Shown here: positions 25,601 through 38,307 of the stretch, piece after piece | Position numbering within the stretch: the first letter of the stretch is position 1 | Layout: the number at the start of each line of letters is the position of its first letter | Assembly (NCBI GenBank): GCA_037833965.1 | Contig: AP031355.1 | Location: 6,535,501-6,599,500 of the forward strand | Length of the DNA: 64,000 bases | Origin: Marchantia polymorpha subsp. ruderalis | Taxonomy: Eukaryota > Streptophyta > Marchantiopsida > Marchantiales > Marchantiaceae | Direction: 5' to 3' | Notes under the pieces: generated by a model | What the model was told of the DNA's origin: nothing | Databases searched by the model: none | Seen by the model: the letters and a program-made list of their open reading frames with translations, nothing else | Program-made: the position numbers and the translations under genes

Positions 25601-28376
25601 CGCAGTTTCAGAAGCTGTGAAGCAAGGTCAAGAAACTATTCTTGACATGGCCTCAGACAGGGAAGTGGGAGGGGAAGGAGGTGGAAAGACGGGGAGTCTA
25701 CAATCAGACTCTACTGGGAAGCTCGGAGTTTTGAATGGAAACAACATAGTTCGAAATCTTAGCACAGTACTTGGTAGCACAACGACATTGGGTAGTTTAA
25801 TTCCATTTGGAGTGCTTGTGGGCGTCGTACTCGCAGCTCTCGGTGCTCTATTTCTCATAGTCACAGATGACCACGACGAAGAGAAAAATGCTGAATTGAC
25901 AGGTTCATCAGAGTCAGAAAAAACGAGTTCAATTTCAGAGGAGTTGGATTCTGAAAAATCTCCGGGCCATGTGTTGGAGGACCATTCTGGAGTAAATCTC
26001 AAGCAAGATTGGACTGAAAACTCGTCGGAGAAAGGTTCAAGCTCAGTGGAAAGAAACGTCGGAGCCGAACAGGGCATAACCCAGACTGATTCAGAGCACG
26101 ACTTGGAAGACGATAAAGGCCCCGCCAATGGAAAGCTTATGGGGGCAATAACAGCAGCTATGGGAGCAACCGCGGCTGTAGCAAGCCAGAGTCAGGCGAG
26201 TACAGCAGTTCACAGCGAGCAAAGTCACTCATCTGAAAATACTGAATCTGATGGGAGTGAAGCGCAGGGTTTTCAGGATTCTGGTGACGGGAATAGTAAA
26301 TCCAGGCTTGTCCCCGAGATTGCAGAAAAAGCCATATCCATGGTATCTCCAGTAGTACCGAAGAAAGAAGACGGACAAGTTGATCAAGATAGGTCCGTTC
26401 TCGACCGAGAGCATTGATATTTCTGATTGACTGCCGTTAGCTGTGGCACAGTGGGTGAGCGTAGGACATCAGGTTTTTGTTACACCTGCAGCTGTATAAT
26501 GGTACTGAATTCAACTCCGAGCTTCTGTCTTCTTTCACTTTGCGTAAATCATTCTTCTGAAGGGTGGAATGCTGTGATTGCAGATTAGTAGCAATGCTCG
26601 CTGAAGTTGGTCAGAGAGGTGGAATATTAACGCTTGTTGGAAAGGTTGCTCTCCTTTGGGGTGGTTTGCGTGGTGCGATGAGTCTTGTTGATCGTCTCCT
26701 TGGTTTTTTACGCATTAAAGATCGTCCGCTGCAGCAAAGGTAGGTACTTGAATACTTGACACAAACACTGGTCATTCTCATGGTACTGAATTTTTATATA
26801 GATGCAGTCTGCATTCATAAGCACCAGATGTCCCTTAACGAAACCCCAAGCACACTCGCAGTTTGTCTCGTGCTTGGGGTTTACAGCTAGATGACGGTAT
26901 CCGGTGCGGCAGGTCTGTATACTCTTAACACTAATGTTGAGTGGGTTCACGTTGAAACTTTATATTGAATCTCATTTACCTGGTATCTGCAGGCTTCTTG
27001 GTTTTCTGGGAATGGCTCTCTTATTGTGGACGCCAGTCTTAGTACCTCTGCTCCCCACTTTGCTACAACAGTGGGCTACGAAATCCCCAAACGGTGTAGC
27101 AGATGCTGCGGCTGGTATCGGCCTTTATGGTGCTGTGTTCATCTTGATAACCATATGGGGCAAGCGCGTCCGTGGTTACGATCGTCCACTAGTTTCTTAC
27201 GGACTAGAACTGCTCTCACGCGCTAAGGTAATGCCGCTCACTTAGTTCAGGATTTCAAAATGGTGTGCTTGTACTTTGGCCGATCATATGCAGTGGTGAA
27301 GTTAGAAGATCATACCGTTGGCCTAACCCCTCGGAGGAGAAGCAAAGGGATGATTAAACTTTTCGCATGTTCATGAAAAAGAATTTGCATTAGAGTCGGA
27401 AAAAGAGGCCCAAAGAAGATTAGTTTGGTTGAAAATTCGTATTGGCTCTATTTCCAAGTGAAGCCTCGAGTGGGACTTCGAGCTGACTTGAGTTGATCTT
27501 AGGATTCGCATCTGCCTGCTGGTTCTGATCACTTGAATACGCACTGCTCTCCACTCATTAGGTGGCACAAACAGTGGACTGAAGAGCTAAAGAATACTTG
27601 CTCATGCTTCTACCTTGTCTCTGTTGTCCAGCTACGGTTTGTCGGGATCGGGCTGGCAATTGGAGCCAATCTCGTAACAGCGTATTATGGCATTAACTGG
27701 GCGTTGGGTTACGCTCAAATCAGCTGGGCTTCAATCGTGGTTGAGAGTCCATCATTTCCAGGGCCAGCCGCGACTGCAATTTTGACATCCTGGAAGTTCT
27801 TTCAACTGATCGGGCAGTCTCTCTCTATGGCTCTAATTGTAGCCCTCGTGGAAGAACTTCTTTTCAGGGCCTGGTTACAAGAAGAAGTTGCTGTGGACTT
27901 GGGCTATCACTGGGGAATTTTGCTCTCGTCTCTTGTCTTCGCCGTCGTACATTGGTAAGTAGTATGCCTGTGTGTTGTCTTTTTTCTTTACATCGATGAT
28001 ATTAATTACCAGGTTTCCAAAGGATAACCCCACATATACTCACAAGTACTTGGAATCCTACAGGTCTCCGCCAGCAATGGTGGGTCTGTGGTTTTTGTCC
28101 ATTTCCTTGGCGGGCGCTCGTTCAGCAATGGGTGGCGATTTAAGTCTGCCTATTGGAATACATGCTGGTATCGTAGCTGCCTTTTCAGTCGTCAATCTCG
28201 GAGGTTTGGCTCATTATCTACCCGCCGCTCCTGCTTGGTTCACGGGGGCTTATGCTGGAAATCCTTTAGCAGGCGCTCTAGGTACATCAATGGTTGCAGC
28301 TTTAGCCATCTTTCTATATCCGAGAAAGCAAGTATTATCATCGGCCGAAGAAGATGATTACGGTGATGAATCCTAG
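19629..28376 (+). CDS. EMB8-like alpha/beta-hydrolase fused to CPBP (CAAX-protease-like) domain
   Basis: Coding exons: 19629-20614, 20936-21218, 21606-21791, 22406-22570, 22679-22930, 23080-23400, 23574-26392, 26584-26739, 26993-27227, 27632-27954, 28013-28376. They total 6,090 nt (2,029 residues). The Ser/Thr/Arg-rich start resembles a plastid transit peptide. The hydrolase domain (about 275-560) has VIIPGST at 284-290 and the elbow GWGFG at 359-363, where the usual catalytic Ser is Gly361. A long acidic Ser/Glu/Lys-rich linker fills exon 7, with one hydrophobic segment at about 1473-1494. The C-terminal membrane domain carries CPBP motifs: EELLFR (E1875, E1876, R1880) and FxxxH (F1904, H1908). 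The third motif keeps His but lacks the usual Asn. Architecture matches the large plant protein typified by Arabidopsis At2g03140, as I recall it. Intron 1 uses a GC donor. The frame is open upstream of the ATG, so a 5' exon may exist. The start of exon 6 is the least certain border. Confidence 0.88.
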
Positions 28377-29419
28377 GAAGGACGAACAAGGCGGACCCGT
28401 GTAAATTGCAGATTTTGTAGCAGTAGTAATAGTCGTCTCTCCCTCAATGATGGTAATGCCATATTAGCTGGTTTGTAGAAGTTGACTTCTGTGCCTCTGT
28501 ACAGGATATACCCATAAAATCAGCATTCATCTGACGATACTAATGTAGAGGAACTAACCCCTTTGACTGAGGAAGTTTGTCAACGAGGCATTTTTAGTGC
28601 TCTTTGTATCCCCACAAGTGTATTTGTGTGGATCGTTATAGCTTGTCTATCGTAGGAGTGCAATTTTGTATCATATTATCAATTTTAATAAGACAAATTC
28701 GGATCCATCTCTGGCAACAAATGTGTAAATACTTTACTGTATGTAACAAATAGAAATTCAAGAACATCAGTTGAAATTCATAAAATATTTGAAAGTTTCA
28801 ACAAATCTAAGAATGAAATTATTTTGACCTCTTATTTTCAAAGCTCAAATCACGACATATTATGAGTTTTATTTTGGTACATTAAAAATTAATTATTAAA
28901 TTCAAAATTATCACACTCCTAGATGATAGTAAGTAAAACGTAGTAACTTTTTTACAAAATTGATTTACTTTTGAATCAATATTATTTGTAAAAGATATGA
29001 TTAAATTGTTAGATACGTTTTTTGGATAAATTTCAAGCATGATTCTTCAAGGTTTGATTTACTTTCTTATTAAGTATTATGACTATTCTATGTATTTCAA
29101 TGTCTCTCATTTTATATCCCATATACTTTTATTATTTCTTGAATGTTACATCTTAATTAAGGAATCACAAAGTATTTCATATCAAATATTTTCTAAATTT
29201 TGTTAAGATTAATTAAGATCTCGAGTTCATCTGAATCAAGTTATATCAAATATTAGTTATCAAAATAAAATTTATCTATATATAGGAATATACATTCAAA
29301 GAAATAATTTGTTAGCTCTTTGATTAAATCTCTCGCTACTCCCGTGGATATGATCCGAGCTTGGGTGAATCATACATTTGGTGTGTGATAATTTTCTAAT
29401 TTTTGTTTTCTACAAAAAC
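28377..29419. other. 3' flank of the hydrolase gene and possible degenerate LTR
   Basis: The first few hundred bases are probably 3' untranslated sequence. From about 28700 the DNA becomes strongly AT-rich. The segment 29330-29419 ends in a TCTACA just before a primer-binding-site match and may be the end of a decayed LTR. The LTR start was not found. Confidence 0.35.
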
Positions 29420-29431
29420 TGGTATCAGAAC
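29420..29431 (+). promoter_or_regulatory. Copia-type retrotransposon primer-binding site
   Basis: TGGTATCAGAAC matches 11 of 12 bases of TGGTATCAGAGC, the complement of the initiator tRNA-Met 3' end used by many plant Ty1/Copia elements. It sits five bases after a CA that could end an LTR. No intact gag or pol follows, so this is a relic. Confidence 0.5.
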
Positions 29432-30836
29432 AAAATGAACTTCTAATTTGCTCGTGATGATTGATCTGATAGACTTCTTCACTGGTGATGTCTCGAGTTT
29501 GACATGGCCTCGTGACGGACATGGCTTTGCGTATTGCATCTCTACTTGGATTAGAATGACGGTGGAGAATTCATGCTCTCGCTGCCCCAACTCTCAGAAA
29601 AGTGCGCATTGATGTCATGTGTGTAGAATACTCATTTGGACCTAGCTCGTTGGCATTCTTGGGACGCAGCAAGGATTTTGCATCACCGAATTTCTCTGGA
29701 ATCGAGTTGGCATTTGTCCGAGAAATATAGCAATAGGTTTAGGAAATTGTTCCATAGATTTGCCACAAAAAATTGTTGGAAGAATTGCTAGTCACCTTTT
29801 TCTGTGGGAAATGCATGAAAAGAAACAGGAAATAACGATGGTGGATTCATGCTCGAGCCTGATATCTCCAATTTTCAAAACTTTCCTTGTATAGAATTAT
29901 TTTCAATAGTTCATCTAATGCAATTTCAATTTTCAAACATCTTCTAATGTCCTGTAATTGCATGACATAAATGATTTAAAGCAGATGTCAACATATTTTT
30001 TGCATGTTAAATAAATAAATATTTTTATCAGTAAATTTTTTTAAATATAATTTATAGAATTTTTAAAGATTTATAAAAAAAATAATATATTTCAATTTCT
30101 TGTTCTTTTGAAAAAAATTAATGTATGCATTGGACTACTTTTGTGATGTTTATTTATAACAAATACATTGAAATTTTTAAATCTGGTAAAGCTTTTACTT
30201 TTCATACTATTAAATTTTAAATCAATTACTTTTTATAATCGTTTATTTGCATAGTAATTCATACTTTTTTTCGATTTTTTTTGAATTTAATATCATGCAT
30301 ATAATGATAACCAAACGAACTGCATTTACTTTAAGCAAAATTTATTTGTCAAAATTGACATTCGTAGTGATATGTTTGACAAGGATTCAAACAAAAGATT
30401 TGTAATATGTTAGAGTGAAGCTAAGTTCTGTAATACAAAGAGTCTTTTATGAAAAGTTGAACTTAGTATTTTGAACAAAGTAAAAATATTTTTTTTTCTT
30501 AGAAGAAAGTTTTTTTCAAAGTATTTCCACTTGAAAATAATTTTTTTCATCAAATTGTTGAATATAAATCTGATCAAGACATGTGTTGTCACTTCTGAAA
30601 AAGTTACAGGAGTGTTTACAACCGTCTTTCTACATTTAGAAGACGGTTGGGGGTACTTAAAACATTGACAAAATTACTTTTGACAAAGTGACATAGTTTG
30701 ATCATATAGAATAAGCAGGTCTCTAGAATTAGACATTTTAAAATAGATGCCTAATATGCATGATCTCATCTTTTGGGAATGCCTAATTTCAAAAGTGCGG
30801 GACTAAGTAGTTCATAGTGTCAAATTTGCAAATGAG
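29432..30836. other. AT-rich degenerate DNA
   Basis: Probably the decayed interior of a retroelement. No protein motif is recognisable in any frame, and the stretch 29990-30600 is extremely AT-rich with poly(A)/poly(T) tracts. Confidence 0.4.
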
Positions 30837-32450
30837 TGGAGCAGGAAAGCATGTGAACACGGTAGCAAGGCCCATTACATCTTTCAACTCGTTGCATCAA
30901 TAGGAGTAAGAAATGATCATCAGATTTCAGAAAGAGATGCCTACACGAGTTGTGTCATTGCTTTTGCATGCAAATTTTGTATTGCATTTGATCGTGAGTG
31001 CAAAGTCGGTGCGAAACGCTACAAAATGATCACCAAATAGACGTTTGGTCCAACATTCCGCCCTAAGAACTATCACATTCATCTCAAAAGCAAGCATTCA
31101 TTCTGTCAGAAGTAGTATCATGCCCTTTGTAAAGAAAATAAGCTATTATATTTTGACATTGAGAGTCACTTTGTGAACACGATCCTGTCACATATAGACC
31201 AAAACAGAGATCATGTGACCTATATCATCAATAAGTACATCATTGAGGTTGAAATCAGAAAAATGTTATAAAATTTGGAAGATGTTGAAGGCCAAACCTA
31301 CGACAACGCCAAACGTGTTTACGTTCAATCCTGACACAGTTAACTATCGTGTGACCATCAAGACACCAATGACATACCACCTCGCAATCAAGTACGTTGG
31401 CATTGGTATCAATCTCCGGCAGACTACGTTGGCACTTTAGACGACAAAAGAAGTTGTAATGATCTCCAAGTCTGATGGAATGAATGATTTGAAGATCGCT
31501 ATATTTGTACGCGTTCAATGCAATGCCAACTTCCAGATCATTACTAACATCCTCTACATGCTGTGAGCTTTTTTGATCGTACTCGTTGTCTCTACTTGCA
31601 TGGATATCTCATTTAACGATGTTGTAGTTCTGTCAGCTCTATAATTTACATCTCATTTCAATCATGTTTTACGGATCTCATATTGGTTTGTTACAATTTA
31701 AAATACCTACACAAATTATTTGACGTACTTTCATCCAACTGGGGAAATCAATCGATCGATTCATCGTCGGACAAAGCTCAAAACATAACTGGTCATGTTG
31801 CTAGTGTTATTTTGCAGATGCAACAATCTTCACTAGAAGCATTTATTTGTGTGGTGTTTTCTCCATGAATTGAACATTCACTTATAAGAGTCATATTTCA
31901 AGCTTGATGGTGAAACATGTTATGCAACACTAGTATCTATGATTTTGCAACTGCGACTACACCATAAGCTTGTTTATAAGATGAAGTCAATTTGTTCCAA
32001 AACATCTGCCTCTTGATGACACACTATGTTCTGTGCCACAAGCTGGCTCCATGAATTCATCATGAGATCAATGCTCACTATTTTAAAATTCCAGTAAGCT
32101 CTTTTTGACATGCATTTCAACATGAGACATGGATTCTAAATGCCTTCATAAGAAACATCAAGGTTGCGATACACAATATGGTGATGCAACTCAATGATGA
32201 TTGTATGAGGTTCAACCAACAATAAATAAATGTTCAACACTTGATCGGTGAGTTAAAACTCACTTTTGGTGCATCTCGCAATTTCAGACGTTGAAAATCT
32301 AAACGAATTCACTCATGTTATCCGCAACGATCTGTTGGATTTCTATTTTGATAGTGGTTGTTACTTATTTGTAACGTTTCATTCCTATATTTAACATCGT
32401 CAACGAATTTATGAATTGCGTAGCAATGCGAGATGAACGCAGATTTAGTA
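30837..32450 (+). pseudogene. decayed BED-finger / hAT-like transposase
   Basis: Broken by many stops and frameshifts. Pieces in the plus-strand frames line up with a transposase-like family that begins with a BED-type zinc finger. Near 30950-31090 there is a C-x2-C pair (FACKFCIAFDREC) followed by KVGAKR and then a His pair (HIHLKSKHSF). Near 31740-31830, SSDKAQNITGHVASV resembles the family's 'D-ga-nMTG' catalytic-core segment. Near 31950-32060 a stretch of basic and tryptophan-containing residues resembles the block after it. The assignment is by memory of the family pattern. Nothing functional can remain. Confidence 0.45.
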
Positions 32451-32785
32451 GTGACCTGAACTGTCCACCAGTGTTCTCTTTTGAACTAGCAAATCCACTC
32501 ACATGCCATTAGATGGGACAACCGCTTCATCAAACGTCGCCAAATAGAAGATTATCTCCAACATCCAACATTGGATCAATTTTCCATAATGCGTTCCTTA
32601 CTCCGGTACTCAATAGCTATTGCTTGTCTTGCTTCTTTAAAATCTGCTTCCATGTAGATTGACACAACCAAATTCAAATCTTTGATAGAGGCTGAAAAAC
32701 TCCGGCGCCGAACGAACAACTTGTCCGCATTACGGAAATCCTGAACATTGCACGTAAGTGCCCTCTGAAGTCTGCAAAATTTCAA

Positions 32786-33219
32786 GTGCAATCTGCAAAA
32801 CACTTCAAGTTTTGGAAAACAAGAGCATCTAGTCGTAGTAAGAGCCGTACGTTTAAATTTCACTCAACATCTACTTTGCAAAGACTCATGTTAAGTGCTG
32901 ACCCCAATCCTAGTTTCACTCAACCCGTCAAGATTATTTTTCATTCGGACATCATACTTCAAGAATTTGCGTTAGTCTACTTTGAGTCCACTTGCTTTAT
33001 TGATCTAGGTTTTGTCATGCGGTACAACATTTCCATTGTAAAAAAGTTTATTCCTACTCCGAGGAAGTTATCGATGAACAAAAATCAGTTCTAGTGCAAT
33101 CACACACGAGACAACTTTCCTAGAACTTTGTATTGGTGTTCACTTCGAGCTGATTGCCTTCAACATCATAACAACACCTCACTATTCAATCATCCTTGGT
33201 TTTAAAGATCTATTTTTGT
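32786..33219 (+). pseudogene. decayed Ty3/gypsy gag-protease segment
   Basis: Two frames joined by a frameshift at about 33090 cover the linker before, and most of, an aspartic protease. The active-site segment is mutated: FESTCFIDLGF stands where a D-S-G-A core followed by FI is expected. The downstream flap and hydrophobic strand are still clear, ending in TTPHYSIILGFKDL, which matches the typical ILG motif. Stops and the lost active site make it non-functional. Confidence 0.55.
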
Positions 33220-33277
33220 ATGTGCAAAGTAGGATTTGAGGTAGCCACGGAATTGATCACGGTTAGCTTAGGTCTAA

Positions 33278-33317
33278 CTAAATCTAGCTAGTTATGACTA
33301 AGTCTAGCTAGTTTTGA
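33278..33317. repeat. 20-bp tandem duplication
   Basis: Two copies of a CTAA-TCTAGCTAGTT-TGA unit (33278-33297 and 33298-33317) differ at two positions. AT-rich non-coding DNA. Confidence 0.8.
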
Positions 33318-33779
33318 CTAGTGATGATTGAAGTTAGCTATAATGTCTATACTTTGCAAAATAATAAGGTAACTTTTGTTAGATTTGAGTGTGCACTTTT
33401 ATTGTGTCTGTTACAAAATTCTAGATTCTAAGAGAAAAGATTATTTGATTACTTTTGATTAGTTTGATTAATCAATGAAAACTTCATTAGTCACACTACA
33501 TCTAAAATTGACATAGTGACAAATGAAAGTTCTAAAAGTTGAAAAGTTTCAAATGGCATGTCACTATCTGAATGTAGTGATTGAAAAACTTCTAGAAGAT
33601 TTATAATACCAATGTCATTTTGTCACGTATTGTGGTAACACACTTTTTGTTTTTTTTGCAGAATTTAAACAATTTTAGAAAAGAAGTACCGAAGCAGTGT
33701 CTGTAGTTAGGAAATGGTACGTTAAATAGAGTGGATTGAGGAGATCGTCACGAGGTCACGAAGAATCGCGAAGTTGGAC

Positions 33780-34640
33780 GTACCAGCGCCAAACGCCTTC
33801 GGCGCCTTCGGCAATATCTCCTTTACTAAGGTGTCTCTACCCACACGCTTCCAGCGTTAGGGAAGGTACGCTTCCGGCACAGACACATCCGGAGGAGATG
33901 TCTCTGAAGACGTCAGAAGCCGGCAAGGACCTCTGAAGGCTTCCGACCATGAGTGCGCCTTCGGCGATGCGCCGCTAGCGCGGGAGGGAAACCTTCATAA
34001 CGAACAGGATTCACGGTATTTCTAGCTGGTTGAGGTCTCATTGGAAAGAGCTCGGGACGCTTGTTCTAACGAGCCCAAGAGCGCCGGAGATGGATCAGGG
34101 ACAAAGAAGTTATGAGCGTCGGAAAACTCGCATCCGGACATGCGCTGTTCGCGCTAGGGCTCACCGTCGGAAAGGACTCCCGTACGCCTTCGGCGATGCG
34201 CCTTCGGCGGAACCACGCGCTCATAAGAGGAGACCAACTCAGAGGCGGAAGCGCCTTTGGCGGCTGCGCAACGGAAGAGAAGCGCCGGCCGGATGTACGC
34301 CTCCGACGTGGCGCGGACAGGCGGGTGCGCTGGCATGATTCGCGCCGGCGGGATATGCGCCGTCGGCAATATGCAGGGCAGAACGGACAAAACAAGTGGT
34401 ACGAATACGCACCGGCGAAATTCGCGCCGACTTGATGTGCGACTCCAGCGAGGCGCCGACGGAGAAGGAATACGCCAGCGGCGATACGCCTCCGACGATG
34501 GGCAGGTTGGAAAAAGACAACATAGCCGACGCATACGCTCCACTGCGGCGAACTCGAGTCCGGAAGACGATGGCGGCGGGAGAATTCAACGTTCACGCAT
34601 GCGAATGCGCACAGTGCGGAGTCGTGAATTCGAGCATGCA
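33780..34640. repeat. GC-rich leader with dispersed CCTTCGGCG-type inverted repeats
   Basis: Many copies and variants of CGCCTTCGGCG, CGCCTCCGACG and CGCCGACGGAG occur on both strands. The core CGCC-TTC-GGCG is self-complementary and can form a small hairpin. They make several spurious open frames on both strands. The region precedes the element's coding sequence. Confidence 0.6.
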
Positions 34641-35015
34641 AGGGAGAACCGTTAGGCCGTATAGCCGGCTGCGTAATCAAGTTTGATTGTAACCAGTGAG
34701 AACGTTGAGCGATCTTGAATTCGGAGAAGAAAAGACTGCTCTCCAGTCTCATTCTCTCATTCTTGATTGTGAGTTTTCCAGCTTCAGAGATTAAGCGCAA
34801 GGGCGGAGAGACCTGCAGTAAGAAGAGAGAGTGCGGAGACGAGTTGCGCGAGGATCTTGACGGACCTTGCAGAGAGTTTGCGAGCAGCGAACTTGAGCGC
34901 GCAAGAGAAGAGAGAGCGATTTCAGTCAGTGTCTGAGCGGCCGACGCGCAGCGGCGATTGTGAGAGATCGAGCGGAAGGGAGAACGTCTGTGTGTGTGCA
35001 GGAAAAGCAAGAAAG

Positions 35016-37562
35016 ATGTCGAAGGTCCCCCAGCTGCGAGTGTCCCCACTCAGAGTGCCGCAGATCGGTCTGCGCGCATTCCAAGATGTGTTAACAAGGT
35101 TGAAGCTTGATTTCCTCCTGTGGGGATGGAACTGGACGTGTCCGGAGATGGTGCGCGAGTATTTGCAGGAGAAACACAAGCCCTCGCGCGGATTCCGCCC
35201 ACATCCCGAGAGGTGGGACATTAGTGACTGGGCGCAGGTGTTAGGAAGGTGTGCAGGCGAGGAAGGGTATCTCCTCTTCGAGGCCGAGAGCGTGAAGGTG
35301 TCCAAGGAGGAAGAAGTCTCCTACAATGATCTTTTCAAAGTTGCCAGGCATCCCAAGAACGGTTTCCGGACGCGGGATTACAAAGATCGATTGCGAAGAA
35401 ATGTCGCGACTGCATTGCTTCAGATATTGCAGCCGACCAAGACCGCCTACATGCATGGTTGGCAAGTGGGATTTGTGGAGCTAGTGTTGTCAGGAGCTCC
35501 GGTTCATTGGACACGGCTCATGTGGAAGGTGACGCGCCAACATGCGCAAGAAGAGAGAGGAGGGACCCTCAATCATCTTTCGCCTTACCTGATCGTGTTT
35601 TATCGAGCGATGGGATGTTTGACAACTTCAGAGCGGACACGGTTTCCGCTGCTGACCCGGAGTTATCCAGGTTGATACTTGCGGGAGGCCGAAGTGGACA
35701 CAGATCCGGACGAAGCACCTGCCAGTCCAACTCCAGCTCCAGCTCCGGCTCCAGCAAGAGCAGCAGAAGAGCGTCGAAGTGAGCGCGCACCGCGGAAGCG
35801 GAAATGGGATGACAGACCTGAAGACAGGCAGCCGGAAGCTCCCGCTGCGCCGACTCGGAGTCGGCCAACCAACGAGCCTCACAGCCGGCCGAAACAGAGG
35901 GCACGCAAAATGATGTTGCCAACTAGTACTGAGGAGACCGGGCGTACTCCAGTCCGGCGGAGTATCCTGCCCACGCAGGAGGAGATAATCGCGCAGATTC
36001 TGGGGAGGTCGGCGAACCCCTCTGCGCAGAAGGCACCGATGCCTCCAAAAGAAGACAGGCGAACTGACAGTCGGCCGACTGCGAGTCGGGCGACTGAAGG
36101 ACGACCAACTGAACAGCGCGTTGAACCGGATAGCAGGCCGGAAGCAGAAGGGAGTTTGGCTGACGAGCCAACAACCCTCAGAGGGTCGTCTTCTGCAGAA
36201 GGCGCTTCTGGGAAAACGCCTCTAGCAAGCAGGCCAAGTGGAGTAAAGACGAGCAGGGTGGATCCGACCGCTAGTCGGACAACTGCTAGTCGGCCGACTG
36301 CGAGTTGGTCAACTGAGAGTCGGCCAGATTCGCAGACTGCGAACCGGACAAGGCCGGCGACCATTGTGCGGGCGCCTTCGGCGGACACACCTCCGGCGAA
36401 AACACCCTCTGCGCAGATCGCGCAGGAAGAGCAGGCAGTGGAAGCGGGCGGTGCAAGGGTGACAAAAGTAACTGCAGCGCCGACCCCTTCGAGAACCGAA
36501 GATCGAGCCGGAACAGGGGTTCAGGCAGTGGGATCCCCCACTGCCTTGGATATTTTAGCAGGGAGTGGAGCGGCAGTCGCGGCGGAAGCTGCCGCGCGCC
36601 ACAGTTCCAGGGAGTCGCCAAGAGATTCTGTGGCGACTAAAATCCTCGAAACAGAGGATGAGACGAGTTCGGAAGAGCAGGAAGCGGACTCTGTGCAGAA
36701 GACGCCAACAGGAGTATTGTGCGAGCAGATAGTGCCACTCCTGCGATATTTGGATCGCAAGACAGCAAAGTACTCAAGTTCCAGAAAACCGCAGTCTTAT
36801 GTGGAGATTGTCAAGAGCAGGACGAGGAGCAAGGTGGCCACTTGGGCCACTAGATGCCAAACATTGCAAGATAGGTATATTGCCCTCCGACAGCACCTGG
36901 CGATCACGCAGAGGCTACACCAAACTCTGCAACAACAGAGGGAGGATGTGGCGACGAAAGCCCAGGCGGATGCTGAGCTAATGCGGGCAAAGATCGAGTC
37001 GGAATTGCAGGAAGAGCGGAGACAAAACCGCATCCTAACAGAGGAGCTTGCGCGCCAGACGCGCGCATTAGAAGAAAGTCAAAGCACGCGCAAGGAGGAT
37101 GAGGAGTTGTTGCGCAACTTGCAATCCGAGTGCGCGGAATTGAGGGCGCAGCGCGCAGATGCGGAGATGCAGCTAGCAGAGGTGGAAGGCAGCAGCCGGA
37201 CGCGAGAAGAGTTGGTGACGCGGGTGACTCACTGTCTAAGAGGATACGCCCATTGGGAAGTGACAGCACAAGAGAAGATCACACTCAGGGAGTTTGAGCT
37301 TCGGGCGGCGGCATTGACGGAGGGTGACAGTCGGAGTCGGCGGCGAGTAGCGAGGAAATTAGAAGCCTTCTTGTCGGGTGCGCGCGACACTATGGCGCAC
37401 TTGGAGTCGGAAGTGACTGCAGTCCTTCGGCGACTGGGGTTGCGCAGCCGGTCGGAAGATTGGCAGGGTAGAGAGAAAGTGCGAGGCAGTCCGGCGCGCA
37501 GGAGGCGCAGCACCGGATCTGCAGAGTGCAGTAGTTTAGTTTGGTTTCGTGCAGGAGTTTAG
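35016..37562 (+). pseudogene. element-encoded protein with conserved N-terminal block and coiled coil, one in-frame TGA
   Basis: The frame from ATG 35016 runs 848 codons to the stop at 37562 and is broken once, by TGA at 35673-35675 (codon 220). Before it lies a compact domain: residues 1-219 begin MSKVPQLRVSPLRVPQIGLR and include a Trp-rich block (LLWGWNW), NGFRTRDYKDRLRRNVA and VHWTRLMWKVTRQHA. After it come an Ala/Pro-rich basic linker, a Ser/Arg/Pro/Thr-rich repetitive region (about 340-450) and a Glu/Arg/Gln-rich coiled coil (about 568-749) starting LCEQIVPLLRYLDRK. I recognise the layout as that of repeat-encoded predicted proteins of Marchantia, without known function. The N-terminal block might be gag-like, but this is only a guess. 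CGA to TGA would explain the stop. The 53 codons upstream of the ATG are also open. Confidence 0.65.
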
Positions 37563-38307
37563 AGTAGCAGATAGTGCAGCGTAGTGTTAGTTAGGACCTT
37601 AGAGGGTATAAAGTGGTTCAAGGCGTTTTGCCTTGGGACTCTTCCAGTTTCGGAAGTGCAGATCAGGAACTCACTTTCTCGGCGTGTTTGTGCATTTGGT
37701 CTTGGCACCACGTAGAGGAGCTGCAGCATAGTGAAGTTACCGCATGTTGTAGCTGAAGGCCTTGGGCTGAATGTTCAGAGCTAGTACACCGGTTAGAGAC
37801 TTGAGTAGTGCGGATCTGCACCTGCGGGTGATTTCTGATGCTCAGAGCCGGTTGCGAGTTAGATACTTGAACAGTTCCCCCTTACTCCTTTGAGTGACAT
37901 ATCCTGATTGTACTCCTACGGGAAGTTTCCCCTGAATGCCAAAGTGAAGTTTTGTTACTTCGTGTAAGCCTTGGTTGTCAATTCAGGTTGTGTGTGTGTG
38001 TTACGGGATTGTGTCTCAGTTAAATTCTCAGTCGGGCCTGTACTCTCTGCGCTTGGTTTGAGTCGAGGGTGACGTCCACTGCGTATGAGGGACTTCGTTC
38101 CGAAGTGGGAAGTCCAATCCAGGTTCCCTACGCTAGTTCCTGGCGGAAGGGCTGTAAAAGCCGGAGTGGGAGTCACTACCTGCAGAGCCTCTGAGTGAAC
38201 TTTTGAGATACTTCCCCCCTGAAATCCTAAGCGGAGGTCCTGACCGACCTCCGAGCTGTGCTTTTCCAGTTTCAGGTGTGTGTGTTGAGTGACTTACGCT
38301 GCACTGT

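Noticed and set aside
34066..35049. 327-codon minus-strand frame
   Set aside because: Lies over the GC-rich hairpin leader of the 4.9-kb element and is antisense to the start of its coding frame. Product is Arg/Ser-rich noise.
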